A stretch of DNA of 64,000 bases from Phoenix dactylifera (lineage: Eukaryota > Streptophyta > Magnoliopsida > Arecales > Arecaceae): the NCBI RefSeq assembly GCF_009389715.1, contig NC_052409.1, positions 970,001-1,034,000 of the forward strand. Direction: 5' to 3'. How positions within the stretch are numbered: the first letter of the stretch is position 1; every line of letters starts with the position of its first letter. The position numbers and the translations under genes are program-made. The notes beneath the pieces were generated by a model, which had not been told where the DNA came from, searched no databases, and saw only the letters and a list, made by a program, of their open reading frames with translations. Shown here piece by piece: positions 38,364 through 50,900 of the stretch.

Positions 38364-41103
38364 TCTTCTTCGCTTGGCTATCGCCGGCGGCCTTCGTTTC
38401 CTTGAAAGAAGAGACGGGTTACAGAAGGTTTATGTACGACGCCCGAACGACTCAAGTTGGGTCTCGCCCGTGTCCGACCTACGCGCTCGAGACGACCTGG
38501 TTGGGTGAGTAGGGTCAGCATCCTTGAGGTCCACATCCCACATTTCCCACACACTTTGCCAGGTCGACCGGATCGAATCTGTAAACCCGACCGGACCTAT
38601 CTGGACTGGATTTGAGTGAAAGATTTTCCATTCAGGATCAGATACGAGTCAAATTTCCTGATCCAAATTTTAAATAGATAGATAACGATTCATAGTTTTG
38701 ATTCGACATGGATCATAAAAGAAAAATTATATGTGGATTAAAGCTAATTTATACCAAATTTAATCAACATTTTCGGTTAGAATTTTCTAAATTGCTAATC
38801 CTTTAAATACTAATAATTTAAATCATTGTGGAAGTAAGCTGCTCAAAACTGTAAGGATTGGAGTCCATATATTAAATTTGAGTATTACAAACTGAGTTTT
38901 AGAAAAAATATTATGATAGGACCAAATAGATAATTTCAGGAGATGAATGTTGATGCCATGGACGGCTATAGGCCGATAAGTCTTGCATGATGTTGAATGA
39001 TATAATACATTCGTTATCCTTACTTGACCCAACCCGGAACTGGACCTATATGAGTTGTTTGTACGCGTTTAAAGACGATTGAAGAATTGGTTAGGTTTTC
39101 CAATAGGCTTGCGTTTGCACATGGGCCCCACCTATTCTAGACGAATTCAATTTTATGGAATTTAAACTAGTAGTTTTCTTCTTTTTTAGGAGATAATTAG
39201 TAGTTTTCTTGAGTGTCACAATGTATTGACTACCACAAAAGGCTCGACCCACCGGTTTTGTTGGATCTCCTCTCCGGCTATCATGTCAAACTGGTTTAGA
39301 CTACAAATAATGTCAAACCATCAAGGTGAATAGGGATTTGATTCAGCCATTCTTACAGTTAACAAACTGAACTGAAGTTGATACTCGGACTGCAGTCGAG
39401 TGTTTGGTTACAGCTTCTATTCCAGCACAATCACCATTTCAACTGACAAACTGATATATCTACGCAGTAATGAGTAATCTAAAGTATTTTTAAGTCCACT
39501 GCCACACCCAACAATAGCCCAAACATCTCCACTTCTTCCTTCCACGACAGATGGAGCATTGAGGTCCTATCACCTGCTAATCAAAAAGGCAAAAATAAAA
39601 ACACAGGTCAAGAACAGTTCCAACATATACAAGAAGCTCAAAAGGATATGCAGCCAAAAATTTATATATCGAAGATGAAGAGAAATGAAGATACAGCATC
39701 ATCCTCAGGAATCCATAAACCAAGCCAATAACCATTTCAACAACCAGATCTAAACATCAACGTCAGACTGCTAATTTAGAATATGATATAAATGCCCATG
39801 ATAATGGCAAAAAGGGTTGTTATTTAGGCCATATAATGTATCTGAGCACAGTTCTGTTCTTAACAAGGATGTCATGGTATAAAGCCAGACATTCACTTCA
39901 AGTGTATGATGGATTTTATAGCTTTGACAAGTTCCTGAAGTTTGACCAACATGACGAGCATAATCCACACTAAGACATTAGTTCTTTGGTTTAAGAACTT
40001 GGGTCCCACACAAACAAAACCAGCTTAGCTCAAGATCAAAAGAAAAAACTTTAAAAGCAACGATATGTTAATCACGCCTTACCTGTGGAAGTTCTGATAT
40101 TGTCCATTTTAACCAAAAAACATAGTTAGGGATAGCTCTGAAGGGTACCAACAAGTGTAGCATGCATTCGCTTTTCAATGTAACAGATTTTGTCATTCAC
40201 ATTCTATAGCAACCAAAAACAGGTAGAAAGATAAAAATGTACAAGACACTTCCCCAATCCATATCACAACAACAAAGAAAATGTAGTTTCATGAGTCATG
40301 GCTGGATGATAAACACTTACCATCTCAACACTAATGTGTCCAGTATCATGGTGTATGAAAAATTGGGAATGCCTGACCTGGATGCCTAACAAACCAATGT
40401 CATGCATTGAACAAGAGGAAAAAAGAAGAAAAAAAGAAAAAGATTAACCTTTGATACATTTAATAAGCATAAACTACATGACAGTTAGCTTTAAACGAAA
40501 GTCCAAAGGCAACAGAAGCTAAAACTATCTAAACAAGTAAATTGACTATTCATGGCACACTGTGAGAGCTTAAAGTGGTAAATTCTCCTATCTTTCAAAA
40601 TAATGTGCAGAAATCCTCATGCAAGTTATAATGAAGTCTAGGATCTAAAGATGCATTTAAGACATTACCTACAGGATGCCCTCTGAGGAGAACCACCGTC
40701 CTTGACAGACCCTATGAAAATTAGCAGGACTTGAACAAGCGGATCCATCTTATGGATGCAAAAAACACTTGTCTAAAGACTATGATGCCCCACATATTCT
40801 GATATATAGACTTGACTAACTATAAATAATATAATCCTCCAAGTTGGGTGAAAGTTTAGTGGCAGAATTAGTCTAGGAATGTGGACAAACTTAATAGAAA
40901 ACTTGAGCAGCAAGTAATCGAGTAACTTTCGAATTGTTTCTGCATTTTCACATGCAGAGACACAACAACATGATTTTTACTACCAATTTTATCAGAAAAG
41001 AGATCTTTTTCCACAGAAAACATTCCACAAAACCCTGGAGAAGCTGAATTGTACAAGCTTTTACCTTTACGATCTGCATCAAATGCTCTTGATCTAAGAT
41101 CCC
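38364..41103. other. CSL4 upstream region and spacer
   Basis: The first few hundred bases upstream of the CSL4 ATG are GC-rich and likely hold its promoter. The rest, to the first MITE at 41107, is AT-rich with no recognised exon. Several minus-strand GT donors follow plausible short exon-like blocks (for example near 40085), so spliced UTR of the SMAP1-like transcript cannot be ruled out. Confidence 0.4.
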
Positions 41104-41106
41104 TTA

Positions 41107-41586
41107 GGGCTCGTTTGGTTCGCGGGAAGCATTTTTCCTCCTACGAATATGATTCCTGAATAACAAATTCCTCGGAAGAGGATGCCTAGGAAAGTACTTT
41201 TGGCATGTTTGGTTGACCATGGGAAAGTGACAAATTTCCAAAGTGCTTATGTTTGGTTGGCCATCCACTTTCCTAGAAAAATTATGTATAATTCCTATCA
41301 TGCCCTTAATAAAAATTAGGTCTTTAATGCCTCTTTAATGCTTCTTTAATGCTGAAGGGCCTTTTTGGAAAAAAATAAAAATAAAGTGATTCCCGCCTCA
41401 TGGGAAGTAATTTTCCCATGTTTCTCATGGGAAAAACTTTTCCATGAAATGTGAAAATCATATTCCCATGGGAATACAACTTTCCCATCTCTCTCCTTTG
41501 AAAACTCCAACCAAACAAGCAGCATCTCATTTTATTCCTGTTGACCACACTTTCCCCCCTTCTTTTCCCGCGAACCAAACGAGTCC
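41107..41586. mobile_element. PIF/Harbinger-type MITE with TTA target duplication
   Basis: The element is 480 bp. Its left end reads GGGCTCGTTTGGTTCGCGGG and its right end is the reverse complement of GGACTCGTTTGGTTCGCGGG, a near-perfect terminal inverted repeat of about 22 bp. It is flanked on both sides by TTA (41104-41106 and 41587-41589), the 3-bp duplication expected for PIF/Harbinger. The interior holds further short inverted words such as TTTCCCATG/CATGGGAAA and no transposase, so it is non-autonomous. Confidence 0.9.
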
Positions 41587-41839
41587 TTAGTTTCTATACC
41601 TATTAACAAACAAAATTATCAAGTACAAAAGTTTAGAAAATGCTTCAACAACTCTTTTTTGTTTTTTACGTTAATTGATTCAACATCTTTACATGTAGTA
41701 CAACCACATGATGAATTTTTTATAGCCAATTCTATGAAGATCAATAGATAAATATTATTTTCTTATGTCAAATATCATGAAACCCTAGATGATCAGCTGA
41801 ATTTTACAAGCCTTAAGTTTTACCATCAGTATCGAAGTC

Positions 41840-42320
41840 TAGGGCTGTTAATGAGCCGAGCTGCTCAGGCTCGGCTCGGTAAAAGCCCGGCTCGGGCTTG
41901 GCTCGTTAGTCAAACGAGCCCGAGCCCAATATGAGGCTCGTTTACACCCGAGCCCGAGCCCGAGCTCGAGCCCGAGCAGCTCACGAGCCCAAACGAGCTC
42001 TAGTCTCCCACTGAAAAATTTTATTTCAGCACTATAATTCATAAAAATCTGACCACATAGAGAAAAATAGCCTGTTATCAAGCCCGAGCCCAAGCTCGAG
42101 CCCGATTACGAGCCCGAGCTCGAGCTCGTTCTGGAGCTTGTAATTGAAACGAGCTTTACGAGCTCAAGCCCGAGCCTTTGCTTTGCCAAGCGAGCCGAGC
42201 TCGAGCCCAATATAGAGCTCGTTACCGAGCTCGAGCCCGAGCCCGAGCCCGAGCTTCTGTGAAACGAGCCGAGCCGAGCTCTCCTAGGCTCGGGCTCGGC
42301 TTGGCTCGTTAACAGCCCTA
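41840..42320. mobile_element. hAT-type MITE filled with GAGCCC/GAGCTC hexamers
   Basis: The element is 481 bp. The left end reads TAGGGCTGTTAATGAGCC and the right end is the reverse complement of TAGGGCTGTTAACGAGCC. Both ends are followed outside by the same 8-bp sequence TCGAAGTC (41832-41839 and 42321-42328), the duplication length of hAT transposons. TAGGG-type ends also fit hAT. The interior is made largely of GAGCCC, GAGCTC and GGCTCG words in both orientations, around a short AT-rich middle near 42010-42080. It has no coding capacity. Confidence 0.88.
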
Positions 42321-42479
42321 TCGAAGTCTAAATTTATAGACCTTTGTTCATTATACATAGCTAAATATTCGTGCCTAGTCCTTCTGCAAGAGTTGCTTTC
42401 CCTTTTCGTGTTTCACAGGCCAATCATCCCACTGTTTTGAATATTGTTCAATACGTACAGCATTCAAGCAAACCATTAG

Positions 42480-43453
42480 ACTTTGATGCCTAATAATCCC
42501 ATATACAAAGAGAAGCACTCGCTATACATCAGCCAATATGGCAATTTGATCTTTGATGTCGAGGATTTACTACCTACAAATGGGGCCCTCAACAGAAGGT
42601 ATATTTTTACCAAAAAAAAAAAAAAACAGCAGGTATATCGAGAAAAGAATTCAGATGGGCTTTCCATTTCCATTCCACCAAGCATATTTTATTATGATAT
42701 AATTCCCCATCAAATCATGTTTCCATGATTAATTGACAAAAGCATTTCTCCAGGTCTAGGGACTAAACTTAAAAACCAATTTCTGCTCACAAGCAATGCA
42801 TTCTTGGTGACAGCGATTAACACCCCAACAACGTCTTGACAGTTGAAATTAAAAAATAAATTGTAGCAGACTTGCATAAATCAAGTTGCCGTAACAGAAT
42901 ATACGTACTTGGAAGTAAATCCATTTGAGAACAATATTATATACAGGATTAGCTTTATATTTCAAAGAAAAAGAAAGAAATTATAAAAACTGGCATCCAA
43001 TTGTATTCTAACGTCATATAATATATCAGGTCACTGTGAAATCTAAAATTTCTAAAATAATGGACTATCTATCTTACATGACCAGATCTCATAACTTCCA
43101 TGCTCACAAACAAAGAAGATACCAAAGTCCCAGTCCGACAGAAACAAAGAAATCCCCAAAAAATCCCTAATTCGATTAGACCGGCACGCATATGATACAA
43201 ACTAAGAAATTTATTTTTATAGTCCCTAATTCAATCAAGCGAGCACCAGAATCCATACCAGCACTAAAACCCCTCAACAAAAACATGAGCACCCACCAAA
43301 ATTTCTTCCGCAAACCCTAATTGCCACACGCAAAACAAGGCGTCAAGAAACCGTAAACCCTAGATGAGGAAGACACGACGTGTAATAAAGCTTATCGAGA
43401 AGACAAGAAGAAAAGTACCGGAGAGAGAGACAGAGAGAGAGAATGGTTGTTGA
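42480..43453 (-). other. 3' flank of the SMAP1-like gene
   Basis: This stretch lies downstream of the SMAP1-like stop codon and is presumed to include its 3' UTR. A possible UTR donor lies near 43418 (CCG|GTACTT), just after a CT-rich tract. No protein-coding exon was recognised here. Confidence 0.4.
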
Positions 43454-43609
43454 TCAAGCAAGGTCTTGGTCGTCGAAATCGTCGTCGAAGGAGTTGAAGA
43501 AGTCGGCGTCGACCGGAGGGAGCTGCTTGTCGAAGTCGGGGAGGAGGTCCATGGGGTCGGCATCGTCCACCTCCACGGCAACCCCGGCGACGACACACGC
43601 CTCCTCCAT
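43454..43609 (-). CDS. SMAP1: Small acidic protein 1 (SMAP1)-like
   Basis: A single-exon frame of 51 aa from the ATG at 43609-43607 to the stop at 43454. It is strongly acidic and ends in ADFFNSFDDDFDDQDLA, which matches the C-terminal FFNKFDDDFDD-type block of Arabidopsis SMAP1. DDADPMDLLPDFDKQLPP precedes it. Arabidopsis SMAP1 (62 aa) is needed for the response to the synthetic auxin 2,4-D and is linked to the COP9 signalosome/CUL1 machinery. The frame stays open to an ATG at 43777, which would add 56 residues of Arg- and Gln-rich sequence. That ATG falls at or beside the start site expected from the TATA box, so the inner ATG is preferred. Confidence 0.85.
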   Translation of the reverse strand: MEEACVVAGVAVEVDDADPMDLLPDFDKQLPPVDADFFNSFDDDFDDQDLA

Positions 43610-43804
43610 CGTCTCTTGTTCCTGCTGCTGCTGCTGGTGGTGGTTCAACAACACCGCCGGCGGAGTCTTCGTCGCCCTCCTCCTCCTTCCCCTCGAACGG
43701 CCCCTACTGTGGAATTCGCTCTCTAGGCTGAGAGGGGGTGAGAGATGGCTAGCGACAGCGTAATAAAAAGTCGGCAATTCGGAGTTTCAGACGGTGCTAC
43801 CGGC

Positions 43805-43818
43805 TTTTATAAATATAT
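43805..43818 (-). promoter_or_regulatory. TATA box of the SMAP1-like gene
   Basis: On the minus strand this reads ATATATTTATAAAA, a strong TATA element. It is about 200 nt upstream of the chosen ATG, and transcription would be expected to start near 43775-43785. Confidence 0.65.
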
Positions 43819-43952
43819 CTCCTTCCTTTTTTGAGGTAAGCGTTGGAGTTTGGTATGGACCGAAACAACGGACACGTAACAAGGTCGCATAGTTTCCGGA
43901 GTCTTCCAGATAAGGGATGGATTTAGTTATACCAAGACCGCGTCATGTCCAT

Positions 43953-44402
43953 GGCTCGTTTGGATCGTAAGAGAAATTTCTTTATCAAAATATTTTTTAA
44001 AAAAAATTAATATTTAATCATATAATGCTTGAAAAAATAATTTTGTATATCTAATTGATAATAAAAAAATAGCGCATTTCAAAGTAGCTTATATTCAATT
44101 AAAAATTTACTTTTCTAAAAAAATAATATAAAATATCTGTTATATTTTTAATAAAAAAATTTACTTCTTCTAAAAGCTTAAGAATACTTTTGGTATAAAA
44201 AAATATTCTAATTTTCAGCCACTGAAAATTAAATTTTTTTATATTCCACATAGATTTTTTTTAAATATAAAAATTTTATTTTCATGAAAGTCTATACTTT
44301 TTTTTTTAAAACTTCAACTAAATATGAAGTATTTTTCTATTTATCTATTTTTCTATTAATCATACTTTTTTTTTCTTTTTCTTCTTGCGAACCAAACGAG
44401 TC
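43953..44402. mobile_element. MITE related to the 41.1-kb element, AT-rich interior
   Basis: The left end reads GGCTCGTTTGGATCGTAAGA and the right end is the reverse complement of GGACTCGTTTGGTTCGCAAG. These are clear terminal inverted repeats that share the CTCGTTTGG(T/A)TCG core with the MITE at 41107-41586. The interior of about 400 bp is very AT-rich and non-coding. No clean TTA duplication is visible, so the exact ends are uncertain. It lies about 135 bp upstream of the SMAP1 TATA box. Confidence 0.75.
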
Positions 44403-44974
44403 CAAAGACCTTTTCTAACGCAGACTGAACATCTTGACCCAATCCTCAGAAGCAAAACAAAGCTGAATTACCAACCTAAGAAAATTCTCCAAAAGCTTGC
44501 TTCAAACTTAATAAAAAGCTTCATAGAAGAACTAAACAACTTGATGGATGATCAATAGTTACTGAGGCTATAATAGAGAAGAATTCAAAGGAGGTAGTCT
44601 TATGTGCGGGATGATATAGTAGTAATAAGGTAGATGATGCCGGCTGAATGCAATAAAGATATCTCACAGAGATCTGAACAAAAGCTTTTACAATTCTTGT
44701 GTATCTGGTTTGTATTTCATAATGAGAGTACTAAATATCAGAAATGATATATGATAACTTGAAACCTAGAAAGCATAGCCCATCAAGAGAGAATCCCCGA
44801 GCTCATCCCCAAATAATGTTTAATTATCATATTCTCTGCTCTTTGGATCTGAAATGATCGAATGACAAACCGTCTCATGCTATTCAGGAAGCAACACAGA
44901 TATGCGCAGCTTATATTACACCAGTAGGAGTGCCTTCGTTTATTTCCATGTCCTGAGACTGGTACTGACAAAGT
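44403..44974. other. Spacer between MITE and the pfkB kinase 3' end
   Basis: AT-rich sequence that should include the kinase 3' UTR on the minus strand. Nothing else was recognised. Confidence 0.45.
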
Positions 44975-47900
44975 CTAGTGCCAAAATGGGGACAACCGTG
45001 GGTCTGTGCGCCTTGGTAAACCACTCCGAGCACCCAAAGCCCTACATCCAGCAGCCGCCTGCAACCATTGCCCATAGATTGGTTGACCAAGGCATTTGCA
45101 AGAAATTGAAATGAAGGAAGAACAAAAAAGAATGGGGTGACAGATGAAATCCCGGACCGAGCTGCCTCGAAGAAAGAAAGAGGAAAAACAGAAACAAAAG
45201 GTAGGCAAGATCAACTAGCTAAATTGAAGTTTGTAGTGGTGGATAGAAGAAAGGAGGCATACCACTTGGGAGGCAAAAGGCAGCATCTTCTCAGGAGGCA
45301 TGCCTGCACATAAAGCTAACCGGAGGGGGGAACATAGAATAAGCACACAAATGAGAATATCAATTACACAAATTGCGCATGGATCAAACACTGGAAATAT
45401 TCACCCAAGCACAGCAAGAGCAATCAGATAACATGGTTCTGACTTCTGAATGCTCGGCCTAGAATTTTTTTATTTCAGATCTTAATGCACATTAGAATAT
45501 GAACATGGTACTCTTGATTCATGATTCATGTAAAATTTTCATCACAGCTTTCAAACAAAAATATAATATCTGGTGGAATAAAAACCTCGATCAGATATGT
45601 GGGATGAAATAGAGAAAAGGCAATTATGGAGGCAGTTCAACACTAGAAAATTGGAAGAATGCATATCCAGTTAGGATGACCAAAAAACACGAGAAGTAGT
45701 GACATTTTTCCACAAAATCATGCAATGAAAAAGAAAATGAAACCATATGTTCAACACACCGTAGAGAACTGCTCCGATGAATGCATCTCCAGCACCAGTG
45801 GTGTCAATTAGCTCCAAAGGAGGTACCACCTCTGCTGTACACACAAGTAACCTCCCACTTAATGCACCTACTCCATCAGCACTAACTCTCAGGCTTGACT
45901 GAAATGATAGCAACAATGATCAATTTATCAGATAATACGAAAAGTGAAAAAATAGAATCACAAATTGCGAACATAGTCCACTTGGATGATGCTTGAGATT
46001 GCAGATTCCATCTCTCAGCTCAGCCAAAATAATTTGGAGAAAGTATACATGTTAGAGGGATTTATATTGTCTGGCAAGAATATACCTTGGAAGAAATACA
46101 TGTTGGGACGGTAGCATTCCTATCAACTTTCTGCCTCAGCGACTCAAGTAAACTCCCAACATTTGTTTCCTCCATCTCAGAAGCCTCTGTTGAAGGCAAT
46201 TAAGACAGCAAATGAAGAAGTCAAATAACATCAGCACAATCAATGATCAAGACTGGGACACTCATCCTCATTGTTCGAACCTAAAATATCTTAACCAACA
46301 TCATTTCACAGGAAAAAACTGGTCCACTCACCATTTATGCTTCTCTCAAGCATTATACAACCTTTTTCTCCAAGGGTCACAATCACAAATTTGATATTAG
46401 GTACTCTCATAAGAATGGACACTAGTGCACTGGGAATAGATGGTGCAGTTGTCCATGCCTGTCAGGTAAAACAATTAAATCAACATAAGACAAAATTATT
46501 CAACCTTTATGATAGTTGGTGCCCATAAATGATTTGCAAATTTACATCCAAAACGCTAGTCAAATTTTGTGAAGATTCTTACATAAAAGTTACACCAAAA
46601 TATTTTTAAACATGTATTTAATTTATCGGCATTGCATTATGTATCCGATGAAGGTCAATAACAAGGGCCGCTTTTGTGCTGACAGTGTTAGAGAGGGAAA
46701 AAAATAGTGAAGGTGTTGGCAAACAAAGGCTTACATAAATAATATGTTTCATATGCCAAGGACATGTAGGATGAAGCAACATGAAGAAGAGTCTAGTGGA
46801 CAACCAGACTTGATAGCGCTAAGACAAGGGTCTGCATTAGATTAATAAGTTGGCACCTCGTACAGTGCTTCCCATGCCAAATTCAAGACATAGAAAACAT
46901 TGTACTACAAGCAACACCTAGAAGGTGCTGCTCATGCCAAACCTGAGCCCACCCATCCTAGATTTCAGGAGCTGACACCGATTAAGGTGCTTCGTACTCC
47001 GAATCTGAAGTCATCCAGGTTAAATTTAAAGTTAGCACCCATCAAAATGCTGCTAATGCCACCCAACCAGGACAGGTTTAACAAAGATGCACCTTGCAGA
47101 GCTGCTCATGAAGAACTTGGGGTCCAGCCAGGCCCAGCAGGAGTGAACTTCCATGAGATTAATGTTAATGCCCAAAGAGGCCTAGCAAAGTCCAACTCAA
47201 AAGGCCAACATTTTTTAGGGTCTACTGACATCACAACCAGGCCCAGCCAAGCCATTTTAGCAAGCTGATTAAGCTACCTTAGGGATCAACACAATCTGAA
47301 CCATGTTCTAGTGATATGATTTAGAAAACTGACCATAACCACAACTGATAAGCCATGTGCATTCAGAGAAATTATTGTCCAGCAGAAAAAATTGACTTCA
47401 CAAGACAAAATACCTGAATATATGAGGCTTAGGAAAAAAGAAAATTGCGTATATTGGAATCCATTGATCCATCTTAAAAAATTGAAAGTTTTGCTTGCCT
47501 GAGGAAATTTTTCTGAGCATACAAGGTAAGTTGCCAAGTTAAGAAGATCATCCAGCCCCTCCCTTTTTCTTTCTGCATCAATGAAAATAGGAATTTTCCT
47601 TCGGCTTGCCTGCACTGAGGGACTCCATAAGCACCAACGACTTGCATTGGTAAAAGAAGGAAAAAGTTTAGCAGGTTAGCATCGAAATACCTAAAGAGAA
47701 AGATGTTGTTTCATAAAGATCGACAAATTTTTTTAAGACTTTCATAATTATGAAAAAATAAGAAATATTATTTATAAGTTAATAAATACACGATGTTCAG
47801 CAAACTGCAAACCAACTTATAGTTACGGTGAAAATGTTGAGATTAGTAGAGAAAAGTAGCTAGTAAAAGTAGAAATGTTTGATATTTTGAAAACTTTGGC

Positions 47901-50900
47901 AATGGCTTTCGACTAGGAAGAAATGTAATCCAGAAATCATAAGCATGTCTCTTCTGGATGTATAGTCTAATGTTTTGATTTCTGTAACATCAATGTATTG
48001 CTTGATAGTTGGTCAATATTTAGCGTTCTGCTTTGAGTTATTAGTAAGCCTATGCAGAATGAGGAGACAATATAAGAGCTGTAGATGCAACTAGAGAAAA
48101 GTGATAATTACCTCTTCTGCAACCACTAAAGCAGTTTCATGAAATCTTCCATCAAAGTATACAAGGCTTGCACCATCTAAAGCAGAACATAAGCTAGACT
48201 TGGAAAGATCTTCTGGCACCATTTCAGGGTATCCAGGTGTGAAAATACAAGTACGAGTTTTCCTGAAAACATAATCAAAAATTTGATCTACTGTCGCCGC
48301 TGCTTCAGAAATTCAACTGATTAGACATGAATTCTTCTCCTTAGAAAGATCCACTGAAAAGTTCTATTACATATAGATCAAGTCAAGAAGACCCAAAGAT
48401 CAATATGATAGCATGTAAAGAGAAGTTGAACAGAAACTTCTCTCTTCCTACCGTTTTTCACTTTCTCATGCTGTAACCATATAAAGTATCAGTTACAAAG
48501 TGGCAGCTGGAGCTGGACAGGGTACAAGTAAACAGGAGGGGAAAAAAGTAGGAACACATAATATTGCTTGACATACAATATTACTTTAAAATCTGTAACA
48601 TACGCTTGCATTCTTTTTTAAGAAATAAAAAAAATCATAGTTGGATGCAAAATAGTGCAAAAGAATTCTTGGGTCAAAGTGGCTTTAATAGAGGCATTGC
48701 AGCGGTAGCTAGTCGTATGAAGAAAACGAATATTATTAACCCTTTCATAGTCAAATCAAACTTTTCCCTAGCTACGTTTGAAGATTAATTACTACCTAAT
48801 AGTTCAGACCTTATAGTTCCAATTCCATTAGATGTGGAGTTAAGCAAATGTGTGCAAATGTCCAAAAGTTGCAACGCATGCAACTCACATGAGCCTCTGT
48901 GTATGATGCAAACCCAGTAATTTACATTGCCTCATCCATGAGCTTCAGGCCACTTCTTAAGAGACTTGCCTCAAGGTATGAGATGATGCCAGACCGAGAT
49001 AAGCCTTTTCAACCAAAGTTTAATATAAATGTGTATATGGTTACAAAAAAGTTGAACTACAACCCAGTACAAGCAGATTGTTTTGGCTCCAATAATGAAT
49101 TCTTGATAACCACAACCAAGAAGATTGCATTTTTCAATACTATTAGGCAAAACAAATATTGAAGCTTGACAGTGGAATGGGGGAAAAAGTTCTTACGTTT
49201 GGTTGTCGACTATTACATAGGTAAATGGTGAATTTCCGTTCTCTGAAACCTGAAAAGGAAATGACTTAAATCAGGAAAAGCACAAAAGACATATTATAAG
49301 GTAGCATGAGATCACTTAAATTTCCATATTATTTAAGCATCAACAGATATGAATGATGCAATTAGTTGATGCCCAGTTTAGATGAATTCCAAAAGAAAAG
49401 TTGCATGTTGAATGAGTAAAATTGTACGATAAGAAATTAAGAATATCAAGGGCCTGTTTGGCACAATTCCTGTTTCTGTGTCTTTGTTACTCTACAAATT
49501 AGCGAAATCCCACATGGACATTGATGTGGAAGATAGCGTTTGTGCCAAAATTCTGCTATTCCTTCCTTCTATCGTTGCTCCTTTCTGAAAGCAATAATCT
49601 TTTCTTCCAAGGCCTCTCGAGATTTACAAAAAACAACTTGAAAAGGATAAAGGGTTTCATCATGCAGGGGTCAGGTCCAGTATCGTTCTCCATCTTGGGT
49701 TTCTGAAAACAAAAGCAATCCCAAATGGCCCCCAAATAACTTGTTTATTAAAAAAAGGAGTTCTTAAGAACATGACTAGATTAGAATCTATGCACCATTT
49801 CAACAGAGTGCATATGCAGGAAATCTGACCAAAAAAGAAAAAAAGAAACAAGTTAACTGCGAAGAAACATTTAGATGTGGTATTTTTTCTTCTGTAAGGT
49901 TAAAATGACAATCAGGGAAAATCCTTTCACTGGTATAAGTGGTGCAGACTCATATAGGTACCTCCCTTACATGTAATATTTCATCCCTCCTTCCATAAAC
50001 AATCTAACAAAATATATTTGATAACTAATTCAGTCAGAAATGTTTCATTCATAATATATCAGTGTTTCAGAAACAAGATTAGATGTAATCAATTCAGTAC
50101 ATTCATCTAAGTAAGAACATGGATAGCAGTTTAATGCAATATATCTAAAATAAATGCTTCACAGTCAGTGAAGAGAAAGAAAGGCATACTGAACATACCA
50201 CCATATAGGAAGTATCAACTCCATCAGCTTCAAGTTCTGCAAGCGCTTTTCTACCTTGTGCATCATTAGCCACCTAAGGAAGTAGATGATGACACTAGTA
50301 AGCAGATAGCCGAATAACAAGAAAGTCCATTTGTTTGAATTGGATTACAATCAAATCTAAAAGCAAATGTTGCTTTAGAAGAGCAGAATGAAGCAAATAA
50401 ACATACACTGAAAAATTAAGCTTGCAGCACACAGGAAAAAATGGAGGTATTTCTTTCGTATAAAGAACAGAAGCATTTCACATAAACAAATTTGCTAGGG
50501 ATCAGATTTCCATTAGTCGGAAACAAAAATACAAAACTGAAACAAGAAATTCGCATAAAACCTTAGAGATTATCCTAGGTTGCAAGCCCAGACGAGCTGC
50601 ACAAGTTAAAGCATTCCCTGTATTTCCACCTCCTTCTACCTGTAATTGCACATGATAATCAGAAAGCCAAGTTATAGCTTTTCTTTGTAACAATATAATG
50701 TTAATTCTACTAGAGCGGAGTACTTTTCCATTTGACCAGCACCAGAACCATCCAAAGTTTCAATCTTTTCCGAGCAAAAAGGTGGCGAACCTCCAAAGCA
50801 ACAATCTTTTACCCAAAATAAGGGTATTATCACGATCGCATAATCCAGCATAGCCCCACACCCTACCCTGAAGTGAAGAAGGGAAAACGCACCTTCAAGC

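Noticed and set aside
45263-45303. Shorter form of kinase exon 11 starting at the TGCAG acceptor (45304)
   Set aside because: It stays in phase but drops the ALCAG residues that follow LY in the family. The upstream acceptor GGTTAG restores them.
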